Positions 50,096 to 59,186 of a stretch of DNA of 64,000 nucleotides are shown in pieces. Numbering within the stretch: position 1 is the stretch's first letter; each line of letters starts with the position of its first letter. The notes under the pieces are model-generated. The model was not told the origin of the DNA, did not search any database, and worked only from the letters and a program-made list of their open reading frames with translations. The stretch comes from Mycobacterium rhizamassiliense (GTDB lineage Bacteria; Actinomycetota; Actinomycetes; Mycobacteriales; Mycobacteriaceae). Both the position numbers and the translations under genes were made by a program. The stretch spans positions 5,413,685 to 5,477,684 of the forward strand of contig NZ_LT721901.1 of the NCBI RefSeq assembly GCF_900157375.1. The letters are read 5' to 3'.

Positions 50096-51130
50096 TCACC
50101 GGATCGATTGCAGCTGCGGTAGTTGGCCCGGGGCATGGTTGTCGGCCAACGCGATCGCGTCCGCGAGCAGTTCGGTCAACTGGCGCGGGTAGACGGTCTG
50201 GCCCGCCGCTTCCAGTTCGGCGATGTCGTCGGCGCCACACCAGCGGTGGCAATGAATGTAGCTGCGCTCCAAGGCCGTTCGCCCCGCGATGGCGGGCTCG
50301 AAGCGCCGCGCGCGGTGGATGAAGAAGAATTCCTCGCTGTCGATCAGCGACCCGTTGAACTCGAACACCTCGTCGCGCCGCCAGATCGGGCCGACCATGT
50401 CGGACGCCTCGACCCGCAGACCGGTTTCTTCGCCCAGCTCCCGCGCGGCGGCCTCGGCCAGCCGCTCCCCCGGCTGCACCTCCCCGCCCACGGTGAACCA
50501 CCACTTCGGTGCGCTGCCGTCGGTGACCGCCGGATCAGAACCGCACAGCAGCAGCACCGCGCCGCTCTCGTCGAGCAACACCACCCGGGCCGACGTCCGG
50601 TGGTTGAGCCCGCCCAGGTCGCCGTGGGTCAACGCGTGCGGGTGCTCGACGATCTCGAAATAGCTTGGCAGCGCGGCAGTTCCGCCGAGGCGTAACGCGC
50701 GCACCGGACGCCGCTCGGCCAGCGCGAGGGTGTCGCGGACCGCGTCGTTGTGGAACCGGCGGGCCAGCAGCAGCCGCGCCTCGGAGTCGGCCAACTCGGC
50801 GATCAGTCCGGCCGGCAACGACGCCGGATCGACCATCGCCAGCGCGCTCGACAGCGCGTTCTCGGCGTTCTCGCGCGCGTGTCGCGGGGCGCGCTCGGCG
50901 GCGGCGGCCAGCTCCGAAAGCCGTCGGCCCTGCGCCGAACCGTGATAGGCGTCGATCGCGGCCGCGCGCGCCACCACCGCGCGCCGGGCCAGCGCGCTGT
51001 CCAGCGCCTGCCAGGACAGGTCGTAGCGCACGTTCAGGCGGTCCAGCCGGTTGGCCGTGCGAATGGCCCACGCGCCGACGAAGGCCAACACCGCGAGCAG
51101 CACGCCGACGGCGATCATCAGCCAGGTCAT
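50096..51130 (-). CDS. membrane-anchored Nudix hydrolase
   Basis: 344 residues from ATG 51130. One N-terminal membrane helix (WLMIAVGVLLAVLAFVGAWA), a helical region with LARRAVVARAAAIDAYHGS, and a C-terminal Nudix domain (about 195-330) with VGGEVQPGERLAEAA followed by ARELGEETGLRVEA, matching the G-x5-E-x7-REUXEEXGU box. Substrate unknown; nucleotide sugars or lipid-linked diphosphates are possible given the PIM operon. Start overlaps pimA as TGATG. Equivalent to Rv2609c. Confidence 0.9.
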   Translation of the reverse strand: MTWLMIAVGVLLAVLAFVGAWAIRTANRLDRLNVRYDLSWQALDSALARRAVVARAAAIDAYHGSAQGRRLSELAAAAERAPRHARENAENALSSALAMVDPASLPAGLIAELADSEARLLLARRFHNDAVRDTLALAERRPVRALRLGGTAALPSYFEIVEHPHALTHGDLGGLNHRTSARVVLLDESGAVLLLCGSDPAVTDGSAPKWWFTVGGEVQPGERLAEAAARELGEETGLRVEASDMVGPIWRRDEVFEFNGSLIDSEEFFFIHRARRFEPAIAGRTALERSYIHCHRWCGADDIAELEAAGQTVYPRQLTELLADAIALADNHAPGQLPQLQSIR

Positions 51131-52254
51131 CAGCTGGCCACCTGGACTTTGGCGCCCGACCCGGCAACCGTCTCGTATACCCGCATGATCTGGCTGGCCA
51201 CCACCGACCAGTCGTAGCGGGCGACCGCCGTCGAGGCCGCCGCCACGTAGCGCTCGCGCAGCCCGTCGTCGGCCACCATCTCGATCAGCGCGTCGCCCAG
51301 CGCGCCGGCATCGCCGACCGGCACCAGCCGCCCGACCTCGCCGTCGCGCAGCACCCGGCGGAAGGCGTCCAAATCGCTTGCCACCACCGGGGTTCCGGCG
51401 GCCATCGCCTCGACCAAGACGATGCCGAAACTCTCCCCGCCGATGTTGGGCGCGCAGTAGACGTCGGCACTGCGCATCGCCGACGCCTTTCCCGCGTCGT
51501 CGACCAATCCGAGAAAGCTCATCCGATTCGCCAACTCGCCCGCCTGCCTGCGCAACTCGGCCTCGTCGCCATGGCCGACGACCAGCACGTGCAGATCCGG
51601 AAAGCGATCCACCACCTTGGGCAGCGCCTCGAGCAGCACCTCCATCCCCTTGCGCGGCTCGTCGTAGCGGCCCAGGAACAGCACCGTCTTGCCCGGCCGC
51701 GGATACCCGTCCAGCCGGGGCGCCGACGACAGCGCGTCGACGTCGACGCCATTGGGTATCTCCACCGCGTCGGTCCCGAGGGCCTCCATCTGCCAGCGCC
51801 GCGCCACGTCCGACACCGCGATCCGGCCGATGATCTTCTCGTGCCACGGCTTCAGCAGGCTCTGAAAGACCGACAGCGTCAGCGATTTGGTGGTCGACGT
51901 GTGAAACGTCGCCACGATCGGCCCCTCGGCGACCCGCAGCGCCCACATCGACAAACTGGGCGCATTCGGCTCATGCAGATGCAGGACGTCGAAATCGCCC
52001 TCGGTCAGCCACCGCCGCACCCGGCCGTGCACGGCCGGGCTGAACTGCAGCCGCGCCACCGACCCGTTGTACGGGATCGGGATGGCCTTGCCGGCCGAGA
52101 CGACGTACTCGGGCAGGGCAACGTGCGGGGACGCCGGGGCCAGGACGCTGACCTCGTGCCCGCGGGCGCGCATCACCGCAGCGAGCTGCAAGACATGGGA
52201 TTGCACCCCGCCCGGCACGTCGAACGAGTACGGACAGACCATGCCGATCCGCAT
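51130..52254 (-). CDS. pimA: phosphatidylinositol alpha-mannosyltransferase PimA
   Basis: 374-residue GT-B, GT4-family enzyme that transfers the first mannose from GDP-Man to phosphatidylinositol on the inner membrane face. Signatures: MRIGMVCPYSFDVPGGVQSH, HLHEPNAPSLSMWAL, FLGRYDEPRKGMEVLLEAL and CAPNIGGESFGIVLVEAMAA with the donor-binding E-x7-E motif. Start and stop overlap the acyltransferase and Nudix genes as TGATG. Equivalent to Rv2610c; essential in mycobacteria. Confidence 0.97.
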   Translation of the reverse strand: MRIGMVCPYSFDVPGGVQSHVLQLAAVMRARGHEVSVLAPASPHVALPEYVVSAGKAIPIPYNGSVARLQFSPAVHGRVRRWLTEGDFDVLHLHEPNAPSLSMWALRVAEGPIVATFHTSTTKSLTLSVFQSLLKPWHEKIIGRIAVSDVARRWQMEALGTDAVEIPNGVDVDALSSAPRLDGYPRPGKTVLFLGRYDEPRKGMEVLLEALPKVVDRFPDLHVLVVGHGDEAELRRQAGELANRMSFLGLVDDAGKASAMRSADVYCAPNIGGESFGIVLVEAMAAGTPVVASDLDAFRRVLRDGEVGRLVPVGDAGALGDALIEMVADDGLRERYVAAASTAVARYDWSVVASQIMRVYETVAGSGAKVQVAS

Positions 52255-53204
52255 CAGGCGCCGTCCAACCTGGCCCGTCGGGCGTCGGACAGATCGGCCA
52301 GCCATTGCGGCTGCAGCATGTGCCAGTCGGCGGGGTGGGCGGCGATGTTGATGGTGAACTGGTCGGCCAGCGACTGCGTGATGGCTTTCACGTCACCGCT
52401 CGAGCAGTCCAGCGGATCGAATATCTGGACGGGCCAACCGTCGGGCTCGTTCCAGCAGTGCGCGGCCATCAGGGCGGCGCCGGTCTCGATCGCCAGCTTC
52501 GCCGGCCCGGCCGGCAGGCGGGTGGGTTCGCCGAAGAGATCGACCTCGACCCCGGTGCGGGTCAGATCCCGGTCGGCCATCAGGCAGACCACACGGTTAT
52601 CGCGGAGCCGCTCGCACAGCACGTCGAAGGGCGGCCGATCACCGCCCGCCGTCGGCAGCACCTCGAAACCCAGGCTTTCGCGGTATTCGATGAAACGCCG
52701 GTACAGCGACTCGGGTTTGAGCCTTTCCGCGACGGTGGTGAAGGTGCCGCGGGTCTGCGCCAGCCACATCCCGGCCATGTCCCAGTTGCCGCTATGCGGC
52801 AGCGCGAGCACGACCCCTCGGCCCCGGGCCAAGCCCGCGTCGATGTTGTCGGCCCCCCGGAACGTCTCGTCGACCCGCCGGGCCAGCGCGCGGTGGTCCA
52901 TCGTGGGGAGGCGAAAGGCCTCACGCCAGTAGCGGCCGTAGGACGCAAGCGAGGCCTTCATCAACTCGTCGGGAACCTCGGCCGGCGGCACCCCGATGAC
53001 GCGCGCCAGGTTCTTGCGTAGCTGTTCCGGGCCGCCCCCGCGGGCCGCGTAACGCGCGCCGGCGTCGAACACATTGCGCGCGAAGAACTCTGGCGCGGCG
53101 CGCACGGCCAGCCAGCCGGTCGCATACGCCCAGTCGGTCGCCGTGTCCGTCAGCAGGCGGCGCGGATCCGCGAGGGCCTTCAGGCTTGCCGGAGTCGAGA
53201 TCAT
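52254..53204 (-). CDS. patA: phosphatidylinositol mannoside acyltransferase
   Basis: 316-residue lysophospholipid acyltransferase-like enzyme (LpxL/HtrB type) that acylates the 6-position of the first mannose of PIM. The catalytic H-x4-D motif is LPHSGNWDMAGMWL; other family blocks are TVAERLKPESLYRRFIEYRE and RVVCLMADRDLTRTGVEVDLF with the GPAKLAIETGA block. ATG overlaps pgsA stop as ATGA. Equivalent to Rv2611c. Cytoplasmic side of the membrane. Confidence 0.95.
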   Translation of the reverse strand: MISTPASLKALADPRRLLTDTATDWAYATGWLAVRAAPEFFARNVFDAGARYAARGGGPEQLRKNLARVIGVPPAEVPDELMKASLASYGRYWREAFRLPTMDHRALARRVDETFRGADNIDAGLARGRGVVLALPHSGNWDMAGMWLAQTRGTFTTVAERLKPESLYRRFIEYRESLGFEVLPTAGGDRPPFDVLCERLRDNRVVCLMADRDLTRTGVEVDLFGEPTRLPAGPAKLAIETGAALMAAHCWNEPDGWPVQIFDPLDCSSGDVKAITQSLADQFTINIAAHPADWHMLQPQWLADLSDARRARLDGA

Positions 53205-53866
53205 GGCTCGCTCGTTTCCTGGCTTTGCGGGCCGGGCGGCAACGGCTCGGTCGCCGCCGGCGAGGTCCGCACCCGGTGTAGCCGCTGCGCGCAGGTGAGG
53301 AGGCTGGCCGCCGCCAGCACCCACATCGCCACCGGCAGCGCCGGCGGCCACGCGACGAACGGGAAGTCCGACACCCCGGCGCCGGTCAGGACGATGATCA
53401 GCCGTTCCGGGCGTTCGATGATGCCGCCGTCGCCGCACAGCCCGCTGGCCTCGGCACGGGCCTTGATGTAGGAGATCACCTGGGAGGTGACCAGGCAGAT
53501 CAGCGTCGCCACCGCCAGCAGCCTGTCGTGCAGGCCGAAGACAATCCACCACAGCAGGCCACAGAACACCGCGCCGTCGCTGACCCGGTCGCACGTGGCG
53601 TCCAGCACCGCGCCGAAGCGGGTGCCGCCCCCGCGTTCCCGCGCCATCGCGCCGTCGAGCATGTCGAAGATCACGAAGAACCAGACCACACACGCTCCGG
53701 CGAACAGCTTGCCGATCGGGAACAGCGTCAGCGCCCCGGCCACCGAGGCGATCGTGCCCAGGATGGTGACGGCGTCGGGCGTCAGGCCCACCCGAAGCAG
53801 TGCCCTGGCTGTCGGAGTGGTGAGCCGCGCGAATGCGGCCCGGGACAGGAAGGGCGCTTTACTCAT
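53201..53866 (-). CDS. pgsA1: phosphatidylinositol (phosphate) synthase PgsA1
   Basis: 221-residue CDP-alcohol phosphotransferase with the signature D-x2-DG-x2-AR-x8-G-x3-D-x3-D read as FDMLDGAMARERGGGT and FGAVLDATCDRVSDG. About six membrane helices. It makes phosphatidylinositol phosphate from CDP-diacylglycerol and inositol phosphate, the lipid for PIM synthesis. Overlaps the HIT gene by ATGA upstream and patA downstream. Equivalent to Rv2612c. Confidence 0.95.
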   Translation of the reverse strand: MSKAPFLSRAAFARLTTPTARALLRVGLTPDAVTILGTIASVAGALTLFPIGKLFAGACVVWFFVIFDMLDGAMARERGGGTRFGAVLDATCDRVSDGAVFCGLLWWIVFGLHDRLLAVATLICLVTSQVISYIKARAEASGLCGDGGIIERPERLIIVLTGAGVSDFPFVAWPPALPVAMWVLAAASLLTCAQRLHRVRTSPAATEPLPPGPQSQETSEP

Positions 53867-54429
53867 GGCTGTTTCGCCCACTCGGTCGCCAGCAGCTGCC
53901 GGGTCTCGCGCAGCAACTGCGGAATCACCTTGGCGCCGCCGACGATGGTGATGAAGTTCGCGTCGCCGCCCCACCGCGGCACCACGTGCACGTGCAGGTG
54001 GTCGGCCAGCGAGCCGCCGGCCGAGGTCCCCAGGTTGAGCCCGACGTTGAAGCCATGCGGACGCGACACGTTCTTGATGACGCGAATCGCCTTCTGAATG
54101 AACGCCATTAGCTCCGCGCTCTCGGCCTCGGTCAGGTCCTCGATTTCGGACAGCCGCCGATACGGCACCACCATCAGATGCCCGGGGTTGTACGGGTAGA
54201 GGTTGAGCACGGCATAGACGAGTTCGCCACGGGCCACCACCAGACCCTCCTCGTCGGGCATCCGCGGGATGTCGGTGAACGGCTCGTCGGGTTTGCCGTT
54301 GTCGCGCTTCATCGGCGACTCGGCCAGGTATGTCATCCGGTACGGCGTCCACAGCCGCTGCAGGTGATCGCTGTCCCCGACTCCCCTGTCGACGATGCTG
54401 TCGTCCGAGCGCTCGACGTGCTCACTCAC
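53863..54429 (-). CDS. HIT domain protein (Ap4A phosphorylase-like)
   Basis: 188-residue histidine-triad nucleotide-binding protein. The catalytic triad is LADHLHVHVVPRWGGDANFI (H-x-H-x-H), with YPYNPGHLMVVPYRRLSEIE upstream. The matching M. tuberculosis gene, Rv2613c, has been described as an Ap4A phosphorylase. Start ATG 54429 overlaps the thrS stop by 8 bases, so it is the second gene of the thrS-PIM operon. Confidence 0.92.
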   Translation of the reverse strand: MSEHVERSDDSIVDRGVGDSDHLQRLWTPYRMTYLAESPMKRDNGKPDEPFTDIPRMPDEEGLVVARGELVYAVLNLYPYNPGHLMVVPYRRLSEIEDLTEAESAELMAFIQKAIRVIKNVSRPHGFNVGLNLGTSAGGSLADHLHVHVVPRWGGDANFITIVGGAKVIPQLLRETRQLLATEWAKQP

Positions 54430-56476
54430 CGCCGGCCACCTTCACCAGTTCTTTTGTGGGAGCGGCATTCTCGCGGTCGGCGATCCACTTCACGATGGTA
54501 TCGATCGCGGCCGCGACGGGCACGCCGTTGATCTGGCTTCGGTCGCCGAAGCGGAAGCTGATCGCACCCGCCTCCACGTCGCGGTCGCCGGCCAGCAGCA
54601 TGAACGGCACGTGCTGGTTGGTTTGCAGCACGATCTTCTTGGCCATCCGGTCGTCGCTGGTGTCCACCTCGACGCGAACCCCGTGCGATTTAAGTTGCGC
54701 GGCAACGTCTTCCAGGTAGGGGATGTGCTCGTCGGCGACCGGGATGCCGACCGCCTGAACCGGCGCCAACCAGGCCGGGAACACACCGGCGTAGTGCTCG
54801 GTGAGGATGCCGAAGAACCGCTCGATCGACCCGAACAGCGCCCGGTGGATCAGCACCGGCCGCTGCCGCGAATTGTCGGCGGCGGTGTATTCCAGCTCGA
54901 AGCGGTCCGGCATGTTGAAGTCGAGCTGGATGGTCGACATCTGCCAGCTGCGGCCCAGCGCGTCTTTGACCTGCACCGAGATCTTCGGGCCGTAGAAGGC
55001 CGCGCCACCCGGGTCGGGCACCAGTTGCAGGCCGGATGCCTCGCCGACCTCGCGCAGCACCGCGGTGGCCTCGTCCCACATCTCGTCGGAGCCGGAGTAC
55101 TTGTCCGGGTCCTTGGTGGACAGCTCCAGATAGAAGTCGTTGAGGCCGTAGTCGGCCAGCAACTCGAGCACGAAACGCAACAGTGACGTCAGCTCGTCGC
55201 GCATCTGCTCACGCGTGCAGTAGATATGGGCGTCGTCCTGGGTCATGCCGCGCACCCGGGTCAGCCCGTGGACCACACCGGACTTCTCGTAGCGGTAGAC
55301 GCTGCCGAACTCGAAGAGCCGCAACGGAAGTTCGCGATACGACCGGCCCCGCGACCGGTAGATCAGGTGGTGCATCGGGCAGTTCATCGGCTTGAGGTAG
55401 TAGTCCTGGCCGGGTTTGCGCACCGTGCCGTCTTCATTGAATTCGGCGTCGAGGTGCATCGGCGGATACATGCCGTCGGCGTACCACTCCAGGTGCCCCG
55501 ACGTGACGTAGAGCTGCTCCTTGGTGATGTGCGGGGTGTTGACGAACTCGTAGCCCGCCTGCTCGTGCTTGCGCCGCGAGTACTCCTCCAGCTCGCGGCG
55601 GATGATGCCGCCCTTGGGGTGGAAAACCGCGAGGCCGGAACCGATTTCGTCGGGGAAGCTGAACAGGTCCAGCTCCGCGCCCAGCTTGCGGTGGTCGCGG
55701 CGCTGCGCCTCCTCGATCAGCTCCAGGTGCTTGTCGAGCGCCTCCTGCGACTCCCAGGCGGTGCCGTAGATGCGTTGCAGGCTGGCGTTGTTCTGGTCGC
55801 CCCGCCAATACGCGGCCGAGCTCCTGGTCAGCTTGAACGCCGGAATGTGCTTGGTGGTCGGGATGTGCGGACCCCGGCACAGGTCGCCCCAAACCCGTTC
55901 CCGCGTACGGGGATTGAGGTTGTCATAGGCGGTCAGCTCGTCGCCGCCGATTTCCATGATTTCGGGGTCGCCGGACTTGTCGTCGACGAGCTCCAGCTTG
56001 AACGGCTCGTTGGCCAGCTCGGCGCGGGCCTGGTCCTTGGACTCGTAGACCCGGCGGTCGAACAGCTGCCCGTCCTTGACGATCTGGCGCATCCGCTTTT
56101 CCAGCTTCGCCAGGTCCTCGGGCGTGAACGGTTCCGCCACGTCGAAGTCGTAGTAGAACCCGTCGGTGATCGGCGGCCCGATGCCCAATTTGGCCTGCGG
56201 GAACATGTCTTGGACGGCTTGGGCCAGCACGTGTGCGGCCGAGTGCCGGATGACGCTGCGTCCGTCGTCGGTGTTGGCCGCGACCGGGACAACCTCCGCG
56301 TCGGCCTCGGGCGCCCAACTCAGGTCGCGCAGCTTGCCGTCGGCGTCGCGCACCACCACGATCGCGTCGGGCGTGCCCCGGCGCGGCAGCCCCGCCTCAC
56401 CGACCGCGGCGGCCGCGGTGGTCCCGGCAGGAACCCGGATCGGGGCTGCGGGAACGGACTGGGCGGGGGCGCTCAT
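54422..56476 (-). CDS. thrS: threonyl-tRNA synthetase
   Basis: 684-residue class II synthetase. N-terminal TGS domain (PIRVPAGTTAAAAVG), editing domain with HSAAHVLAQAV and the PHIPTTKHI region, then the catalytic core: TPHITKEQLYVTSGHLEWY, YLKPMNCPMHHLIY, YRELPLRLFEFGSVYRYE and RPVLIHRALFGSIERFFG, ending in an anticodon-binding domain. Leads the operon that makes the HIT, PgsA, PatA, PimA and Nudix proteins. Equivalent to Rv2614c. Confidence 0.97.
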   Translation of the reverse strand: MSAPAQSVPAAPIRVPAGTTAAAAVGEAGLPRRGTPDAIVVVRDADGKLRDLSWAPEADAEVVPVAANTDDGRSVIRHSAAHVLAQAVQDMFPQAKLGIGPPITDGFYYDFDVAEPFTPEDLAKLEKRMRQIVKDGQLFDRRVYESKDQARAELANEPFKLELVDDKSGDPEIMEIGGDELTAYDNLNPRTRERVWGDLCRGPHIPTTKHIPAFKLTRSSAAYWRGDQNNASLQRIYGTAWESQEALDKHLELIEEAQRRDHRKLGAELDLFSFPDEIGSGLAVFHPKGGIIRRELEEYSRRKHEQAGYEFVNTPHITKEQLYVTSGHLEWYADGMYPPMHLDAEFNEDGTVRKPGQDYYLKPMNCPMHHLIYRSRGRSYRELPLRLFEFGSVYRYEKSGVVHGLTRVRGMTQDDAHIYCTREQMRDELTSLLRFVLELLADYGLNDFYLELSTKDPDKYSGSDEMWDEATAVLREVGEASGLQLVPDPGGAAFYGPKISVQVKDALGRSWQMSTIQLDFNMPDRFELEYTAADNSRQRPVLIHRALFGSIERFFGILTEHYAGVFPAWLAPVQAVGIPVADEHIPYLEDVAAQLKSHGVRVEVDTSDDRMAKKIVLQTNQHVPFMLLAGDRDVEAGAISFRFGDRSQINGVPVAAAIDTIVKWIADRENAAPTKELVKVAGGE

Positions 56477-56582
56477 CGAGTGGTCTCCAAGCGTGCGAGT
56501 TCTGGTTTGGTCCTAAGACGTCGATGCCATGCTATCGGGGCCTACCTCGAAGAACCCAAGGCATGACGGCTGGCGCGCGGTC

Positions 56583-57206
56583 CTAGGGTTGGCCCGGCTT
56601 GAGTTGCACGAACAGCGCATCCGCTTCGGTCAGCAACGTGTCGCCGTCGGTCAACCTGCCGGACACGAAGATTTTGCGGCCGTCGATCCGGTCGATCCCC
56701 GCATCGAACTGCAGCTCTTTTTCGATCGGCACGATATTGCGGTAATCGATCTTCAGGTAAGCGGTGCGCTGCCGCCGGCTTCCGGTGAGCACCGACGCGG
56801 TGAGGCCGAGCACGGTGTCGAACAGCATGCCCAGCGACCCGCCGTGCACGGCGCCGTTGCGCCCCAGGTGGAATCGGCCGAAGCGGGCAGTGCCCGCCAT
56901 CCGCCCGTCCTCCGTCTTGCGGGACTCCAACGGGATCGTCAGGATGTTGCCGCGGACCGGCAGGTCCATCCGGCGCCCCGACGGTGACTCCCACTCGTCG
57001 GCGTCGAAGGGGCTCAGCAGCGCCGACACCTTCTCCAGCATGTTCGCGGCCTCGGTGATGATGCCGTTGGGCGCGTCGACGGCGCGGGCGTGATCCTGCA
57101 GCTTGCGCACCGCGTCGATGAACCGGCCGTAGTCAGGCCCGCCCTTGGTCGTCGGTACGGGTGGGTTGAATCCGCCGCCGGGGTGCTTGGCGTGTTCGCT
57201 CGTCAC
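56583..57206 (-). CDS. PaaI-like hotdog thioesterase
   Basis: 207 residues from GTG 57206. Hotdog-fold acyl-CoA thioesterase: GTARFGRFHLGRNGAVHGGS, with the GAVHGG loop carrying the family motif, then LGMLFDTVLGLTASVLTGS and RTAYLKIDYRNIVPIEKEL. The N-terminal 80 residues are helical and not part of the fold (DYGRFIDAVRKLQDHARAVD). Stands between thrS and an aldo/keto reductase on the same strand. Acyl substrate unknown. In M. tuberculosis a PE_PGRS gene follows thrS, as I recall. Confidence 0.88.
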   Translation of the reverse strand: MTSEHAKHPGGGFNPPVPTTKGGPDYGRFIDAVRKLQDHARAVDAPNGIITEAANMLEKVSALLSPFDADEWESPSGRRMDLPVRGNILTIPLESRKTEDGRMAGTARFGRFHLGRNGAVHGGSLGMLFDTVLGLTASVLTGSRRQRTAYLKIDYRNIVPIEKELQFDAGIDRIDGRKIFVSGRLTDGDTLLTEADALFVQLKPGQP

Positions 57207-57230
57207 CCCGACACCGTATCCAGCGGCGGT

Positions 57231-58097
57231 TTACTGCGCGCCCGCAGCCGCCAGGGTCTCGAACTCGTCGTCGGTAAGGGTGATCTCGGCGGCGGCGACG
57301 TTCTCTTCGAGGTGCGCGACCTTCGAGGTGCCGGGGATCGGCAGCATCACCGGCGAGCGCTTCAGCAGCCAGGCCAGCGCCAGCTGTGACGGCGTCGCGT
57401 GGTGGTCGGCCGCGATGCGCTGCAGCGGGCCATCGGCCGCCGCCAGCGGCCCGGCCGCCAGCGGGAACCAGGGAATGAACCCGACGCCCTGCTTGGTCGC
57501 CTCGTCCAACAGCGGCTCGGCCCCGCGCGCCGACAGGTTGTACATGTTCTGCACCGACACGATCTGCGTGATCTGCTGGGCCGCCTTGAGCTGATCGACG
57601 TTGACCTCCGACAGGCCGATTTGCCGGATCTTGCCCTCGTCCTTCAGCTTCACCAGCTCGCCGACCTGGTCGGCCAGCGGGAAGTTCTTGTCGATGCGGT
57701 GCAGCTGGAACAGGTCGATGGTCTCGACGGCCAGGCGGCGCAGGCTCATCTCGACTTCCTGGCGCAGATAGCTCGGATTACCCAGGTCGATCCAGACGTC
57801 GGGCCCGGTCCGCAGCAGGCCGGCCTTGGTCGCGATCACCAGCCCGTCGTAGGGATACAGCGCCTCGCGGATGATGTCCTCGGAGATGTAGGGCCCGTAG
57901 GAGTCCGCGGTGTCGATGAAGTTCACGCCCAACTCGACGGCACGGCGCAACACCCGGACGCATTCGTCGCGGTCGGTGGGCGGGCCCCAGACGCCCTTTC
58001 CGGTCAGGCGCATGGCGCCGAAGCCGAGTCGGTTGACGGTCAGATCGCCGCCGAGGGTGAAGGTTCCGGATGCTTGGGCAACAGATTGTTCGGTCAC
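57231..58097 (-). CDS. aldo/keto reductase
   Basis: 288-residue NADPH-dependent oxidoreductase of the AKR barrel fold. The catalytic tetrad is visible as FIDTADSYGPY (Asp and Tyr), VIATKAGLLR (Lys) and LFQLHRIDKN (His); the cofactor region is LPIPGTSKVAHLEENVAAAE. Starts with GTG 58097 and ends 24 bases before the thioesterase gene, so the two may be one unit. Divergent from the DUF1990 gene. Substrate unknown. Confidence 0.92.
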   Translation of the reverse strand: MTEQSVAQASGTFTLGGDLTVNRLGFGAMRLTGKGVWGPPTDRDECVRVLRRAVELGVNFIDTADSYGPYISEDIIREALYPYDGLVIATKAGLLRTGPDVWIDLGNPSYLRQEVEMSLRRLAVETIDLFQLHRIDKNFPLADQVGELVKLKDEGKIRQIGLSEVNVDQLKAAQQITQIVSVQNMYNLSARGAEPLLDEATKQGVGFIPWFPLAAGPLAAADGPLQRIAADHHATPSQLALAWLLKRSPVMLPIPGTSKVAHLEENVAAAEITLTDDEFETLAAAGAQ

Positions 58098-58153
58098 ATC
58101 ACGAAACTACGCCGCGAATACGTCGGCCATTCCCGACGTGGCAAGCTGAGCTG

Positions 58154-58657
58154 GTGGATCTAGAAGCGCTCGAGGAGCTTCCGCTGACGTACTCGGAAGT
58201 GGGTGCGACCGCGGGCGGCCAGCGACCCGCGGGCTATGGCCACCTCGCCGTGTCCCGCCAGATCGGTACGGGCCAGCCGCGTTTCGAGCGGGCGGCCGAC
58301 GCGGTCCTGCACTGGGGCATGCAGACCGGCGCCGGCTTGCGGGTGCAGACCAGCTCCCCGGTCGTCACGGTCGACGCGATCGTGGTGGTGACGATGATGG
58401 GCTTCCTGCGGGCCCCCTGCCGGGTGGTGTACGTCGTCGACGAGCCCGACATCCGGGGGTTCGGCTACGGCACGCTGCCCGGCCATCCGGAGTCCGGCGA
58501 GGAACGCTTCATCGTCCGCCGCGACCCGGACACCTCGGCGGTGTTCGCCGAGGTGTCCTCGTTCTCGAAGCCCGCGGCCTGGTGGAGCAAGGCCGGCACG
58601 CCTGCGGTGCGGGTGATGCAGCGCCTGATCGCCCAGCGCTACCTGCGCGCGGTGTAG
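58154..58657 (+). CDS. DUF1990 family protein
   Basis: 167 residues from GTG 58154 (VDLEALEELPLTYSEVGATA). DUF1990 features: QRPAGYGHLAVSRQIGTG, FERAADAVLHWGMQTGAGL, VVYVVDEPDIRGFGYGTLPG, GEERFIVRRD and FSKPAAWWSKAGTPAVRVMQ. Family function is unknown; cytoplasmic. Its stop overlaps the convergent DoxX gene by 19 bases. Confidence 0.85.
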   Translation: MDLEALEELPLTYSEVGATAGGQRPAGYGHLAVSRQIGTGQPRFERAADAVLHWGMQTGAGLRVQTSSPVVTVDAIVVVTMMGFLRAPCRVVYVVDEPDIRGFGYGTLPGHPESGEERFIVRRDPDTSAVFAEVSSFSKPAAWWSKAGTPAVRVMQRLIAQRYLRAV

Positions 58658-59106
58658 CCGCCGATGCTGCCCCCGACACTGCCACTGTGCACACCCTGGG
58701 CCAACCGGGCCAGCGCCAAAGCGCCTACCAGCAAGCCGAAGTCGCGCAGCGCGACGTCGTAGTAGCCCGGACCGGTGACCAGGTCGATGATGATCCCGGC
58801 CAGCCACGCCGCGACCACCCAGGCGCCGATTCGCGGCGCGACCGCGACCAGCACGCCGGCGACGATCTCGATGGCCCCGACGAGGTACATGCACTGGTCC
58901 GCGCTCAGCGGAATGAGGCCGTGGATCCAGCCGGCCAGGTACACGCTCCAGTGGCGCGGGTAGGTGAGCAGATTGAAGAACTTGTCCAGCCCGAACACGA
59001 TGGGCGCGATGGTGAAAACGGTGCGAAGGGCGAAGTACGCCGAGAACGCCGGATCCTTCAGCTGGTCTGCCAGGGCTGGTGCCGAACCGGCCTGCCGTGT
59101 ACTCAT
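58639..59106 (-). CDS. DoxX-like membrane protein
   Basis: 155 residues from ATG 59106 (GGAGG 5 bases upstream). Four membrane helices: AYFALRTVFTIAPIVFGLD, CMYLVGAIEIVAGVLVAVA, GAWVVAAWLAGIIIDLVTG and VALRDFGLLVGALALARLA, with the motif FGLDKFFNLLTYPRHW seen in the DoxX/SURF4 group. Divergent from a cysteine-containing regulator across inverted-repeat sites, which suggests the pair is regulated together. May be linked to thiol/oxidative stress; inference only. Confidence 0.85.
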   Translation of the reverse strand: MSTRQAGSAPALADQLKDPAFSAYFALRTVFTIAPIVFGLDKFFNLLTYPRHWSVYLAGWIHGLIPLSADQCMYLVGAIEIVAGVLVAVAPRIGAWVVAAWLAGIIIDLVTGPGYYDVALRDFGLLVGALALARLAQGVHSGSVGGSIGGYTARR

Positions 59107-59119
59107 GACTGCCTCCAAT

Positions 59120-59147
59120 TCTAACGGATAGTATTCTTTACGTTAGA
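59120..59147. promoter_or_regulatory. inverted repeat TCTAACG-N14-CGTTAGA, candidate operator
   Basis: TCTAACG (59120-59126) and its exact reverse complement CGTTAGA (59141-59147) lie in the 80-base gap between the DoxX and regulator genes. The left arm is within 14 bases of the DoxX start. A further CGTTAGA sits at 59179-59185. Confidence 0.68.
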
Positions 59148-59178
59148 TTTTGTAGACTGTAGCGTCAAGACTTTCTTC

Positions 59179-59185
59179 CGTTAGA
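59179..59185. promoter_or_regulatory. third CGTTAGA site immediately before the regulator ATG
   Basis: CGTTAGA, same as the right arm of the nearby inverted repeat, extended on both sides as TTCCGTTAGAA. It ends one base before ATG 59187, in the place where a ribosome-binding site would be. Binding here could block the regulator's own expression. Confidence 0.55.
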
Positions 59186-59186
59186 A

